The notes under the pieces are model-generated. The model was not told the origin of the DNA. It worked only from the letters and a program-made list of their open reading frames with translations, and ran no database searches. DNA of 64,000 nt from Boletus sp. NGJ (Eukaryota > Basidiomycota > Agaricomycetes > Boletales > Boletaceae): the NCBI GenBank assembly GCA_019096195.1, contig JAGTXK010000138.1, forward strand, positions 124,001-188,000, given 5' to 3'. Positions 11,302 to 23,100 of the stretch are shown in pieces. Positions within the stretch are counted from its first letter, which is position 1; the number at the start of each line of letters is the position of its first letter. A program made the translations under genes and the position numbers.

Positions 11302-12004
11302 GTTCCGCATGGAACTGGGATGAAAACGAGTGCTGTCGCTCTGTGATCAACTTTACACCTCGCGAATTTACATTTCATTCTGGGACCATTAAATAACAGG
11401 CAAAGTGTGCTATCAATACGAATGTTCATTTCATTGTCAGGTTATCTGTTTAAGAGCTAACCCTTCATACGCGCGAATAAATCCGGAGTGTGCGCTATCT
11501 TTGATATCATAGAGGCCGTTGTGAAACAGCGGGTCCACGTCGTCTTCAAAGGTCTGTCATCGATTCTAGGAGGACGAGTCAGGCTGAACGTTTGAATTGC
11601 TTCCATTAATTCCCCTCCAAACTGAAGTCAGCATAAAGGCTGCTTCGCTCCAGGTATATAATTACCAGATGTCAACATGCATCACGCCGGTCACCTTGAA
11701 CTGGAAACGTTTCAAATACACTTGGACAGGAAGGTGTGGATACATCCAAGCTAGGTACCAACCAGTCCGAACCACTAACTTATCGGGAAAATGAGTCCAG
11801 AGCCACTCGCAGCTGCAGCTGTTGCGCGTATGAAACTGCTTTGGTGGTGGTGGTCGTATATTTGTATTCAGATAGTCCGTTTTCTATGGTCTTCGAAATA
11901 AAAAGATAGTAGGCGAAAATTCCAAAGTAAAGTGAGAGCTGTTACAAGTCCCCGAAACTGAGAAAACGGCATCAAAATACCATCCACTAGCGAAAAACTT
12001 CCAC
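11302..12004. other. Intergenic between convergent genes
   Basis: The 3' flanks of the RAD51D-like and TMS1 genes. No supported gene or RNA was seen. Confidence 0.55.
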
Positions 12005-13833
12005 TCACCGATCTGGCATGAAAACGGGTGCAAGCAAACTCCACATGTAAAGGAGCATGCAAACCCAACTGCTGACAACGCGCATCCACATTGCTGTCTC
12101 GGAGCGTCCGATGTAAACAATCTCTTCCGAGTCAACACTACCCTGTTCGGTTGACACCACATTCCTGTGGAGAGAAGAGTGAGAAAGCAGAACAATGCAT
12201 TTAGGTAAAACGATAACCGACCAGTCTGTGAGCAGCATCGCAACATACATCGCGCCAAGAGCAAAAATGACATGGAACCAAGCGTACTGTACAGGTGCTC
12301 AGCAGTGCAACAACATGAAAAGGGAGAGTCTTACATTGTAGCGAGTGCCAGAACGTTCATCATCCTTGGTCTCTCCGTAATCCTCCTCTTCTTCTTCCTC
12401 TTCGTATAGGGCAGACTCGGGAATAGCTCTAAAATGTTCGGAATCAAATGAGGCCTATATATACAAAGGGGAAAGAAAATATACCCTGCTTGTACCGCAG
12501 CCAACAGTGCCTGATATCTAGGAGATTCCGTGCGCTCTGGCTGTGTACTTACTACCCCCATCTCTGACTGCGGCTCGTCGTCGATGGGCAGGTAAACGGC
12601 ACCACTTTTCTTCCCTCTGCCCACCAACGCTCGGCTCTGTGTGGCCGCTCGACTAGTGGAATAGGCAATCGCGAGGAACGTGAAGACTGCACCAAGGACG
12701 ACCGTCGTCGTCCCTGTGGTACTCGACCGTGTAAATGGGTTGCAAGATTCGTGAGCATGGTTGGTTACAGCGGAGGTGATGAGGTATGTACAATAGGCTG
12801 CCACCATGCCAGACTGAGCGAGACCGGATCGCGGGTTAGATGCTTGCACTGCTGGGTGGATGGACATGATCGTGCTGATGATACAGAGAGAAAGATTAAA
12901 TGATATGAAGAAGCGATTGAGGGTGCATTCAGAACCGGCAAAGTATCCGTAGAGGACGCCAGTAAGGGTGATGGCCATGATATACATCACAGCAGTAGAG
13001 CCGATGAGGATCCATTGCCAAAGGGTCGACTCGGATTTCTCCCAGTTTTCCAGGCATGTCTCTGACCAAGAGTGCGCAAAGTCGACCAAGAGAACGAGAC
13101 CAAGAAGAATGAAGATCGTCGCGCCAATGAGAGCGACGTAGTCTCCCCAGAAAATGAAGAAGCCGTTCGGGATGAAAAAAGTGACAACCATCAACAGGAG
13201 CCAGAGTAACACCTTGGGGCCCCACCAGCTGAGAGAGGGTGAGCGGACGGGTATCACGGAAGAGAAGTTACGTTACCCATTTTGTATTGCTGCACGTCTA
13301 TCCCTGGATTCCGTCACACCGATGAGGGATAGACTCAAAAGGGAGTGGAAGAGGAATAATGCAAAACAAAGTCGATGGACCTAGAGGAAGTATAAAGAAA
13401 GCGAGGACCGGAGGCAAGGACAAAAAGGACGCACTGCGAGCACACCGTAACACTTGCCTTCCTCGCACTCCATCTTGATGTAGTCATAGCTCCACTCTTC
13501 GATTTTGCGGATGGCGAACGGTGTTTTCATGAGCCATGCCAAAAGTGAGTTGAAGATGAATATGATCTAAGTCGGAGCTAAGGAATTGAGCACACAGCGA
13601 GCTTTTGCGAGAACTTGCCGCAAAACCAATCCTAGTCGCAATAGACGAGTTGCAATTGCATGACTTGCAAAACATGGAGGCTTATGAAACCCGCATCATG
13701 TGAGTGCAGTCATACGTCGCATTACAGTGGACAGACCTGCGGTGCTGGTGAAACAGAATGCCAGACCTCCAAGACATGAGGTGGCTATTGTCCCTAACGA
13801 ACCAACGAGAGGAAGGGAGAATAGGATACCCAT
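12005..13833 (-). CDS. TMS1: Serinc/TMS1 family membrane protein
   Basis: Polytopic membrane protein, 485 residues, from eight exons (13737-13833, 13619-13680, 13435-13566, 13277-13380, 12485-13228, 12335-12428, 12222-12286, 12005-12164). The Serinc pattern is clear: start MGILFSLPLVGSLGT, the cysteine cluster FCKSCNCNSSIATRIGF, WWGPKVLLWLLLMVVTFFIP, FWGDYVALIGATIFILLGL, an acidic loop after AIPESALYEEEE, and YAWFHVIFALGAMYVAMLLTDW near the end. Serinc proteins are lipid scramblase-like proteins with a reported, disputed role in putting serine into phosphatidylserine and sphingolipids. The intron at 13567-13618 has a GC donor (GCG|GCAAGT). Confidence 0.93.
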
Positions 13834-14066
13834 TGTCGCCTGTACAGGAGTAACTTGCGGGCAGCGCAGCACAATTGTGGCACTCCGAAAACGGAAGTAT
13901 TTTCACAAACATTTTCCACATTACCATGCGCATGCCGTCGTCTTGTCGCGAATGTTGTATGTTTGGCATATTTAATAGTACTGTACATAGTATCCTGCCA
14001 GTGTGAAATGTCTCCCTGGTTATTCTGGCCAGAGAACCTGATACGAGCAACTCGTCTGATATTCCA

Positions 14067-15651
14067 CTAGTTAACCCCCTCGGAAAAGTATTCCCCCTCC
14101 ATACGTTCGTTGACATGGCCGTCTTCAGACGGAACGAGTGTCACGTCGTCTTCACATCGATGCTCTTCTTCGTCTCCTTCTCTAGTGTCGAGGTCTTCTT
14201 GGATCGGTTTAGAAGCAGGCACCCTCACTAGCTCGTGCTTCTTCGGGTCCCATTTGTAGATCGGCAGGACACCACTTGTTTTAGGTGAAACCTGGCGCTG
14301 ATGGCACGGCGACTGCAGAACTTTCACATCGGATTCCTCTTCACATATAGTGACAGGCTCGGACAGTGCTCGCTGCTGTGGTGTGCTCGGCAATCCCCAA
14401 AACTCTCCATCAGTGCCTCCTGCCGATTGCATGGGAGATGTGTTGGTTTGGTTTCGCCCGACGTCAACATCGTTGGTGCATGTCAAAGGGTTGGAAGTGG
14501 GATGGGAGACCAAGCGTTCTCTGAGGAGTCTCCTTGAGGCACGAAAGGTAATTGGCCGCACTGGAACAGGCGGCTGCCCAGGTAGGCGCTGAATGAAATG
14601 AAAGAAATCGTCAGCGAGTAATATGCAGAGATTGATGACACTGCACCTCTAATCGACAACGACAGATTTTTTTCCCGTTAAACCCTTTAGCCGTCCAATA
14701 CTGAGATACCATTGTAAGTGATTAGCGACCGGCCCGGCAGGACATGCAAAATACCGCAGTAACTTTGTACAGTCCGTCGTAGCGGTACCCCTGAAGAGGC
14801 GCATATTGCGAGCGACATTTCCATGAACGAATGACTCGTACAGGGTTTCCGGTAAGGAATGATACCTAAGAAATAACAATAAATGAAAGAATTGAATCAA
14901 TGAATCACCTTACTATCAATGCCTTGTTGTGAGGCGTGTCCCACGATTGATCCTCTGTCTGTGGACCCAAACGGAGCTGAACGAATGCGCATGATGTCAA
15001 CCCCGCAGTAAGTCCGTGTCGAATGTTACAGTGACATACACGTTTTGGAGGGTTGTCGTCGCTCCATCGCCGCCTACCACCTGTGCCAGTATAGAGACTG
15101 TTGAGAGTCAGACACAAATTAGCATCTCGGCAAATATTCATACATGACTTCACCCCCATCTTCGTCGTCCTTGTATAAGCCGGACACGGCGACAGAATAA
15201 ACACCTTTTTTGGTATTTCCACATATACCAGCGAAAATTGACCGGTGAACCGCAGAATTCGAGCAATCCGCGCTGTTGGTGCATCGTGAGATCGAGTGAT
15301 TGAGGTGAAGATGGCGGTGGTGCCTACCGCTGAGCCCATTCGCTGAAGATCGGAACATCAGGTATGTTCCCAAATGTCTTGCTGTAAAAAAAAACGAGCG
15401 TTCGCCAGTGATAAAAGATCAATAAGAAGATACTACTCGAACCTTAATTCGCGGATTTCCGCCATGCGTAGTTTCTTTAGAGTCTCAGCGTCAATATTGT
15501 TGGCATAACTGGCAGGCGGAGGGCGCGGAGTGACACTGTCTTCTGGGATGTTGGGCGGTGAGGGATCACCAGGAAGGGGCCCGGGATTGGTTTGAGCTTG
15601 TTGCTGTAGGGGATTTTGTACAGAGCTTTGCAAGTGGGTATTTACATCCAT
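14067..15651 (-). CDS. SRA/YDG-domain protein (modified-cytosine reader-like)
   Basis: Predicted nuclear protein of 399 residues, eight exons (15443-15651, 15328-15381, 15144-15272, 15040-15097, 14914-14976, 14755-14865, 14647-14700, 14067-14588). A proline-rich N-terminus is followed by an SRA-YDG domain at about residues 75-225: KTFGNIPDVPIFSEW, VHRSIFAGICGNTKKGVYSV, SGLYKDDEDGGEV, YTGTGGRRRWSDD, NKALIVSF, RVIRSWKCRSQYAP, GYRYDGLYKVTAYW. The remaining ~170 residues are polar and acidic. No RING, PHD, SET or nuclease domain is seen, so it may be a stand-alone reader of methylated or oxidised cytosine. It is divergent from the Luz-like gene, 156 bp away. Confidence 0.9.
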
Positions 15652-15807
15652 GGTGGTGGTTATTGTGCAAGATGGAGATCGCGGTTATATACTCGCCTCG
15701 CCTTTGCCTTTCGGAAGGCACGAGTCAATTGCCCAGGATGGGAAACGTAACGGATCAGTGCCCCTATCACCATGTTCAGTCTGCAATAGAGAAATATTCA
15801 GTTGACC
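15652..15807. promoter_or_regulatory. Shared 156-bp promoter of the SRA and Luz-like genes
   Basis: The two start codons diverge over 156 bp, so regulation is probably partly shared. No binding site is claimed. Confidence 0.5.
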
Positions 15808-16708
15808 ATGGCTACGATGCCTCTCGCTGCCCTTGCCGCCGCAACTAACGTCTTTCCACCACCATTCAGTCGCTTGCAGCCACGCGTGCGCGCAATCGCA
15901 ACCGCCATCGTAGTTGCCATCCTCATTCGATGGGTCAGGGGGAACTACCGTGCATTCCTAGCGCTTGGGAAAGGGGGCCTCCCTGTAAACCCACTGGGGT
16001 ACTGCATTGCGATGATGGCGATTCCATTTGGCAAGGAGTCCACATCTACTGCCTGCTACGACCGAGACAATGACAAGAGCAGGTGGCTAAGTGACCCAGA
16101 TAGCATTCCCAAGAGGAGTGGGGAACGACCCATCCTTGGTTGGCACTCTATACCACAACGCCAGATAAACTGTTTCCCATCTCAGGAGGTCAAAGAGGTG
16201 TGTGTTTTTCAAGAGGGACAGAATATGCTTTCCTTAATCCTGAGTTGACGTTCACTCATCCACCAGAAACTGGTTGCAATTTTTGTCAAACACGCTACGG
16301 CAAACATTGGCATTGTAGATGTCACAATCTCCCCTCATGAGCGTGTTCACAATAGCATGGTCATCGCGGAGCCGATCCCTTCCCCCCACGAAGTCGCCGA
16401 CCATGCCCTACGTGAGATCGCGCACTTGCATTCTCAAATTGACTATTCTTTACATCTCGTGCTATCTCCTCAAGATTGCAAACTTGGTATCTCTCATCTG
16501 ATTCTGTTTTCCTTGTTATCACAATATCTAATTGTTTCCAGTCATAGAACGTGGTTGGGGCGAGCGACATCCCCTGAGCGGAACCAAAACCCTTCCGAAA
16601 GAATATCTATTTATTTATGCACCTAGGGACGATGAGGAACTTGGTATTGTCGAGCGAATTCTGCTAGCAAGTATCGCCTACATGACCGGCGAACGGGAGG
16701 TTCACTAA
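15808..16708 (+). CDS. Fungal luciferase (Luz)-family protein
   Basis: Homologue of the luciferase of bioluminescent mushrooms, 258 residues, from three exons (15808-16197, 16267-16486, 16542-16708); luciferase itself is about 267. As in Neonothopanus Luz (recalled, not aligned), there is an N-terminal membrane segment (AIATAIVVAILI), a region ending STACYDRDNDKSRWL, then IPQRQ. The conserved core REIAHLH and YSLHLVLSPQDCK is followed by ERGWGERHPLSG, FIYAPRDDEELGIVERIL and a terminal SIAYMTGE. Luz oxidises 3-hydroxyhispidin; the substrate of this copy is unknown. No hispidin synthase or hispidin hydroxylase lies in the window, so light emission is not implied. The start is the ATG in good context at 15808. 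Confidence 0.87.
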
Positions 16709-17811
16709 GCGTTTATTTGATCACTTCTCCTTTACTTGCATCGCCATTTCGGTCTTCCGCTCTATTAACAGCTAGTCGACATGAACAGGGATGCGATGTG
16801 ATGATTTAGACATATCTTGACCCCTACCTTGGCATTCCGACAGGACATACACTGCTTAATTGACTCTAGGCAATCTCAAAATGTCATTACCAGCGTTCCT
16901 CTACTGTATCCATGGATGGTGTACTAGACAGTTAATGCTGTTGTAGGATGTCACATCGCTTCGCCGCATGAGTATTTGCCATATAGCCTTGCTCCATCAC
17001 TGTGAATACAAGAGGTTAGCGCACGAGGCAAAACTGGTGATACGCCAGTCCTGTGGGGAGGCTAAAATCTTTGTCGCGATGAATGTGAGAGATTTCGCGA
17101 CGCGATTTCTCAGCGGGCGCGTAGGGGGTAGTAAGGGACTCGCTGGCAACAAGCGCTGGATGAATACGCTCGAAACGCAAGCATCAAGGGTCATTTCGGC
17201 GTACCTGGTCGAGTCGAGATGATGTGAGACAAATGTGCTGGCAGGCAGCCGCGAGAGAGGACATACTGTGCTCACACCCACGTCGAGACACCGACTTTCA
17301 TGGTATCACAGACGTTGGTACGCAGTCGAAAGTTCTTGTTAAACACCAAGCAAGCAATGCACCCCGTCACGGTCCACCAGATACAATGACACTTTGATCT
17401 GGAGTGCTGCGGAATCCGCTTGCGAGGTCGCCGACTGAGACATTTGACAGTCCGACGGACGCACGTCGCCCCTTTCGCACTCCGCTTGCTTTTTCCGAGG
17501 CTGCATGGGGGTGGCCACTTCCATAACAGGCAGTCAACCCCTCCTCCGTTCGTTTGATTTGAATCTGCCGAGACTGCGAAATGTCACGTGCCGAGAAACC
17601 AGCTAGAGTCAAAAAGGCACACAGACAGTTTACCCTTGCCGAATTGTTAAACCGCAGCGCTTTTCTCCCCACCCAACTAGTTCCTGTGTAGGAGAACGCG
17701 GTGGCCTCCATCCCATCCGAGAAACGTTTGCCAACCGTTCTCGACGTACTCCTAGCCTGATTCCCCGACGTCCTTGTTTAGCCTGGTTCGCAACCTCGCA
17801 CTATTTATGAA
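16709..17811. other. Intergenic 1.1 kb, no gene seen
   Basis: 3' flank of the Luz-like gene and upstream region of the first ssSPT gene. Short frames on both strands show no family motif or conserved splicing pattern. Confidence 0.5.
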
Positions 17812-18159
17812 ATGTTGAGGAACTACCTATCGCGTCAACGGTTGAAGTTTGAGGCCACCCTTGCATTCTCTATGCTAGAGCCTTGGGAGAAGATACTTTC
17901 CAGTGAGTATATCATTGACAAGCATCAGACGTGGCTTCCCCCCTCGTGTGAATCGCCGTCGTCCAAGGTCTCTTACGGGAAGTTTGCAGTGATCATTTTC
18001 ATGTTTTTCACGCTTCTTCTTGTCTCCGGGCTGTACCAATATCTGCCGCAGCATGTTTCCATCATGCGCCAACGTGCAACCTACTACCTGTGGGGTCAAG
18101 ATGGCGATGAACGGTTGTTGCGGCATCTCGTTGATACCTCAACACTGAAGGAGCTATGA
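17812..18159 (+). CDS. Small subunit of serine palmitoyltransferase, copy A
   Basis: Small activator of the SPT1/SPT2 enzyme that makes the sphingolipid backbone in the ER. Exons 17812-17902 and 17990-18159 give 86 residues. The ssSPT core is FEATLAFSMLEPWEK, followed by a hydrophobic span IIFMFFTLLLVSGLYQYLPQHV and a tail RATYYLWGQDGDERLLRHL. The 87-nt intron is placed so that the frame runs into the membrane span; reading straight through would insert a polar stretch. Met precedes LEPW, as in human ssSPTa, which favours palmitoyl-CoA. Its second exon is 170 nt, exactly as in the neighbouring copy B, which shows a tandem duplication. Confidence 0.85.
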   Translation: MLRNYLSRQRLKFEATLAFSMLEPWEKILSSEYIIDKHQTWLPPSCESPSSKVSYGKFAVIIFMFFTLLLVSGLYQYLPQHVSIMRQRATYYLWGQDGDERLLRHLVDTSTLKEL

Positions 18160-18532
18160 CTCGAGCTACGACGCTACTGTGAGTTTCTCTTGGCTCCGCA
18201 GGTTCACCAGTGATGAATAGTAGACAGCATTCATACACCGAAGCATTTCTGATATCCAATGCTGATTACATATATCATCTATACCTATTCGCTCAGATGT
18301 GTACTGCTCATATATCTTACTGGCATGATATGCCTTTATGTTCATGTTTGAGAGAGATCACGTGAACATGACATGTTAAGTGCCAACAAGTTCAAGTTCA
18401 ACTTAGCACCCATAGCACTAGTTTGATTATCCTCGTCACCTCTCACGCCGCTTGATAAAAACAGCTACCTTTCCCAGAGTTGCACTCTGAGATTCTGACT
18501 TGCACCACCACCAACCTACCGTCCCCAGTACG

Positions 18533-18870
18533 ATGCGTGATTCCAGCCGCATACGAAACTACCTCTGGAGACGCAAGTTGGTCATTGAAACAACGTTTGC
18601 CATCAACGCTCTGGAACCTTGGGAGAAACTCATCTTCTGTGCGCACCATTCCTTTCGCTTCTTTCACCCCGTCTTGTTCATTACCGCTCGTGTCAATTAG
18701 TCTCAGTACTATCACTATTGGCCTTTCTCCTGTTTAGAGGTGTATGCCGCATATTTCCTTCTCAGCTTTTCGTACTACAACAACGAGCGTCGTATTACCT
18801 ATGGGGGCATGATGCAGACGACCGCCTCTTGAGACATTGGGTTGCTCCTCCAGCGGTGAAAGATTTATAG
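18533..18870 (+). CDS. Small subunit of serine palmitoyltransferase, copy B
   Basis: Second ssSPT copy, in tandem 370 bp downstream of copy A. Exons 18533-18638 and 18701-18870 give 91 residues, with the intron at the same place and phase as in copy A. The core is IETTFAINALEPWEK, then FFSVLSLLAFLLFRG, and the tail QRASYYLWGHDADDRLLRHW closely matches copy A. The residue before LEPW is Ala here instead of Met. In human ssSPTa and ssSPTb this position (Met versus Val) sets acyl-CoA chain preference, so copy B may favour longer chains. The N-terminus and the membrane span have diverged more than the tail. Confidence 0.82.
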
Positions 18871-20109
18871 GTTTCATTTACGGGGTTGAGGACGTGAGTG
18901 CAGGGTCCTCCTTTCTCCCGTGTCTCCCTTGACGTCCACCCATTCAGTTGTGCCTACCTTCTACTTTTTTAATGTTATGTCATCTCTCGCCGAAGCATCT
19001 CGATGCGACTTTTCCCTCTCGCCTCTCGCTGCCTACGACGCTCCTCTCCCGTGGATCCTTGAACGAATCCCCAACCTCGGTCTTGCAAATTCAAATCTCT
19101 CCTATATGTCTCCTATATACACTCGAAAATATTATATATCAGATGTTTATTGCCGTCACCTTTTTTTTTTCGAGGTATAATCTGGGATCCCCAATTGGAA
19201 GCTGTACCATCGCCCACCTAGAGGCTTTCGACATCAATGCCGCGAATGCAGGGGCGTGCTGCACAACGGGCCGCTTTCATTAATTTGTGCGCGGAACAGA
19301 CGCGGTGTGCCATTGTTCTCTCCCCGTTTCTTTCATCTTTTCGTTCTTGCCTGCCGGTCACCTCCAGCTGGACTCACACAGGAAAAGCCTTGCAATGCTA
19401 TGCTCGTGATCATGATTCGGGCAACACTCAAGCGTGTCCGTTTCCGTTTCCGGGTGCAAGTAATTACCGAGTCCTCGTGCCAGTCGCCCACTTCGGGTCG
19501 AAAGTCGATCGTCCTTGAGCCTGTTCCTAGTAGAACCACGGCCCTCACAAGCTTGTTGACTTGCAATTTCATGGACTCACCGTTTGTTCGCTGGTCCATA
19601 CCTTTTTATACCACCTGCCAAATTGGGTAGTTTTAGTCGTAGATGGATTTTATGCCGAAAGCTGATCGCACCACACAGCCGCCCGCTATCATGACTGACA
19701 TTGCATTGTATATATTCCAGGCGGTCATGATGTAGATGACATGAATGCATGACTACCAACAAAAAGTCCCATCGTGCAAAGAACCATGTAATGCGTAGCC
19801 CTGGTGTAGTGTCTATTTGGGGGTCGAAATAAATTACCATGGGCGTGAGGGTTATGATAATGGATAAACTATTTGCGATGAAGGATCTGAGAAAACCACT
19901 GGGAGAATGCTTATAACTGCATGCTTGAGGATGGTGCTAGTGTATCATGTGTAAGTTGGAAAAAAAAATTTGCACGGGGACCAGTCCCCGGTTGATGCAT
20001 ACCATGACTCTAGTGCATAGGGTCGTACGAGTGACGTGGCATCATTAACATGATAGGGTCATGACATTGCGTACCAAACGTGTGAACTGCACCGATATCG
20101 CGCAGCGGG
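18871..20109. other. Intergenic 1.2 kb, no gene seen
   Basis: Lies between ssSPT copy B and the 3' end of the Ca2+-ATPase. An 86-codon frame at 18920-19180 lacks recognisable features. Poly-T runs occur near 19162 and poly-A near 19961. Confidence 0.5.
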
Positions 20110-23100
20110 TCAAACAGGCGGAGGCGAGTTCCGCGCGCGACCATGGGCACTCCATTTCTGGAAAATCGGGTCGTCCGCTCTCGTGTCCGGGTGAATTTGG
20201 AACTTGCCCTCCCAGAGCGCTGCCGATGACTTTGATGGGTCGTACCGTGCCGGGTCCGAGAGTGTGCCATGAGTGTGTGGTGCCCAGCCTGCCCCAATCG
20301 AAGATGCTATCAAGGTCGGGACCATGGTCATAAGTGAAGGTCTTAATTAGGAGTGTCAGTGTGCGAACGAGTTCAGAGGAAGACGACGAACAAAGGGATT
20401 CTGCGCTCGTCATCCACACGTGCCGAACGACTCTTCCAGACAAACGACGATGAACGTAGACGGGCACCACGAAGATTCGCAAAGGTCGCCAGATTATCGC
20501 GGACAAGTTCAATAGCTTCGTTCCACTCCGCGTCAGGTCTAATGGTAGGAAGCGTTTCGGGGCTCGGAAGGAGCTTCAAGAAGATAAATAGACGTTCGAA
20601 AGGTTTATTCGGTAAAAGGCGAATGAGAGCACCCAGGGGAATAGACACCACCCCAAAGGCAAGCGAAATACCCCACTCAAGACCCCCGATGGTTGTCACC
20701 TGGAAGGCAGCACCGCCAACAAACACGACGAGAATCTGGACGAGAATCTCTACAAAGTGATGATTAAACGTGAAAGTCGCAAGGACACAAAATATGAAAT
20801 TACCGATGAGTGTGACTGCAATGAAAAAATAGTTGTTCAGTAGGCCTTCAAAGATGTTGAGCTTGCGATCTAGTTTTCTCGAATTGAAAGAATTGGATAT
20901 TTGTGCAAACACAAAGATGTTGAACACTACGGTTTGCACAACCGTGGCATTCGTTGAAGTATTCTCGAGGCCGAGCATCTGAAGACCATAAAAGTGGACG
21001 ACGAACGTAATGACGATCTGGTAAGTCGACTGCAACAATATTTGCTTGTACATGTCGACGGTGAACAGCGGTGCGGCGAGTTTATCTGGCTTTCTGTCCA
21101 GAAGGATAGGAGAAGCAGGATCGGTAGCAAGCGCAAGAGCAGCGAATGTGTCCATTATAAGGTTGATCCAGAGCAATTGGACAGCCGATAAGATTGAAGT
21201 TTCTGACGACGATGCGATGGCCGAAACAGACGTAACAACGACGGCAGTTACATTGGTAGAGAGCTGGAACTGCAGGAATTTCCGCACGGCGTCATTTACG
21301 CAACGGCCCCACATAATAGCTTTGATGATTGATGAGAAATTGTCATCCATAAGGATGACGTCGGAAGCATCTTTCGCCACCTCAGTACCAGCGATGCCCA
21401 TCGAAAAACCAACATGCGCAGTTTTGAGCGCAGGTCCATCATTTGTACCATCACCAGTGACGGCGACAATCTCTCCCAGGGAGCGCAGCTTTTCAACGAG
21501 AATCTTCTTATCTTCGGGGGACGAACGGGCAAGAACTTGCAGTCTTGGTATGACCTCGAGCATATCTGCATCGTTCAACTGCCGAAAAACTGGTCCTTCC
21601 ATAATAATACCGCCTGCTGTAAAGATTCCGCATTGGGAAGCAATGGAACGGGCCGTGAGGACATTATCACCGGTGCACATTTTGACGGCGACACCAGCTT
21701 TCTGGCAATCTGCAACAGCCTGCCGAACACCCTCGCGTAGGGGATCTTCTATGCCAACAATGCTGATAAGAGTGAGTTCATGGGCGAGGTCTTCGTAAGG
21801 TATCTAAATATCGATCAGAAGACGAAATGAGTGGGATTGATGGGCATACATCTTCATCCGCATTCCGGTGCAACCCTGGCGGAGGCCAGGTGGCGAAGTC
21901 ACGGTAACAAATGGCGATGGTTCGAAGCGATTGATTGGCGTAGAATATGATCGTGCGGGAGACGTTGACTTCAGCGTAGGTGTCGATTTCCGCGGTCTCC
22001 ACAGTGGCATCGTCGTCGCTACCTTGATTCGCGTTTGGTGAAACAACAACGTGGCGATTGCACAGTTTCGTAAGGATCTCGCTAGCCCCCTTCAAGTATA
22101 GTCGATAATTGCCGTTTTCCAACTTCACTACGACGCCCATGGCTTTGCGTTCGCTCGAGAAGGGAAGCATTTGAACAACTTCGGCCGCGTCGCGGGTTTC
22201 CATGTAACTGGGCCAGCCGAGTTCCCTGGCGAAGTTCAAGAGTGCTCCCTCTGTCTTGCTACCAACAAAGACCATTTGGTTAGTCACATGATCCACATCC
22301 TCAAAGGCGGTCGTGTTGATGGTAATAGCTGCGTTAAAGAGTTTGCGAAGTTGTGATGAAAGAACGGTGTTGATTTGGCTCTTGTCAACAGAAAAATCTT
22401 GGTTGTGTCCAGAAGCTCCAGAGTCGGTGCTCCCGCGAGAGCGATGCTCGTCAATTACGTTTACCTTGGACAGCTGTCGTGCAAACTTGGCGTGGATACC
22501 GATGGACCCTGCAACGACAGCCATGGAATTTTGTGTGAGAGTGCCAGTCTTGTCTGTACAAATGACAGAAGCATTCGCCATGGTCTCACACGAACCGAGC
22601 ACACGGACAAGCAAGTTCTCCTTTGTCATGCGTTTGGTAGCGAATGCGAGCGCAAGCGTGACAGCAAGAGGAAGACCTTTGGCAGTGTTAGCCGAAAATG
22701 GCCAGTGGTGGCGTGCTTGACTCGCCTTCTGGGACAGCAACCACCACTAGGGTAACGGAGATGATGAGAATCTGTACAAAGGCCATGCCATTTTGATTTG
22801 CGGTTCTTGAACCGTTCAAGGTCAGACATTGGAAGATAAGCTTACAAGAAAGACTGACCTCGGAGGGTTATTCGTACCCAATTGAACGAAGAAGCGTATC
22901 ATAAGAGAGCCAAACAGAACGAGGCCTGCTACGCTCCCAACTTTTGCAATCAGTTCTGCAAGGACGTTCAACTTCAGTTGCAACGGAGTATTCTCAGCAT
23001 CGGTGCGCAAGGCTGAAGTGACGTGAGACACTTTTAGGGAAAGGGGAATCAGTTTCCTCTCACCCATCATGATTCGCCCGTTGAAGCTTTTCGTTCCGAC

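Noticed and set aside
18920-19180. 86-codon frame downstream of ssSPT copy B
   Set aside because: Composition resembles pyrimidine-rich non-coding sequence, and there is no homology I recognise.
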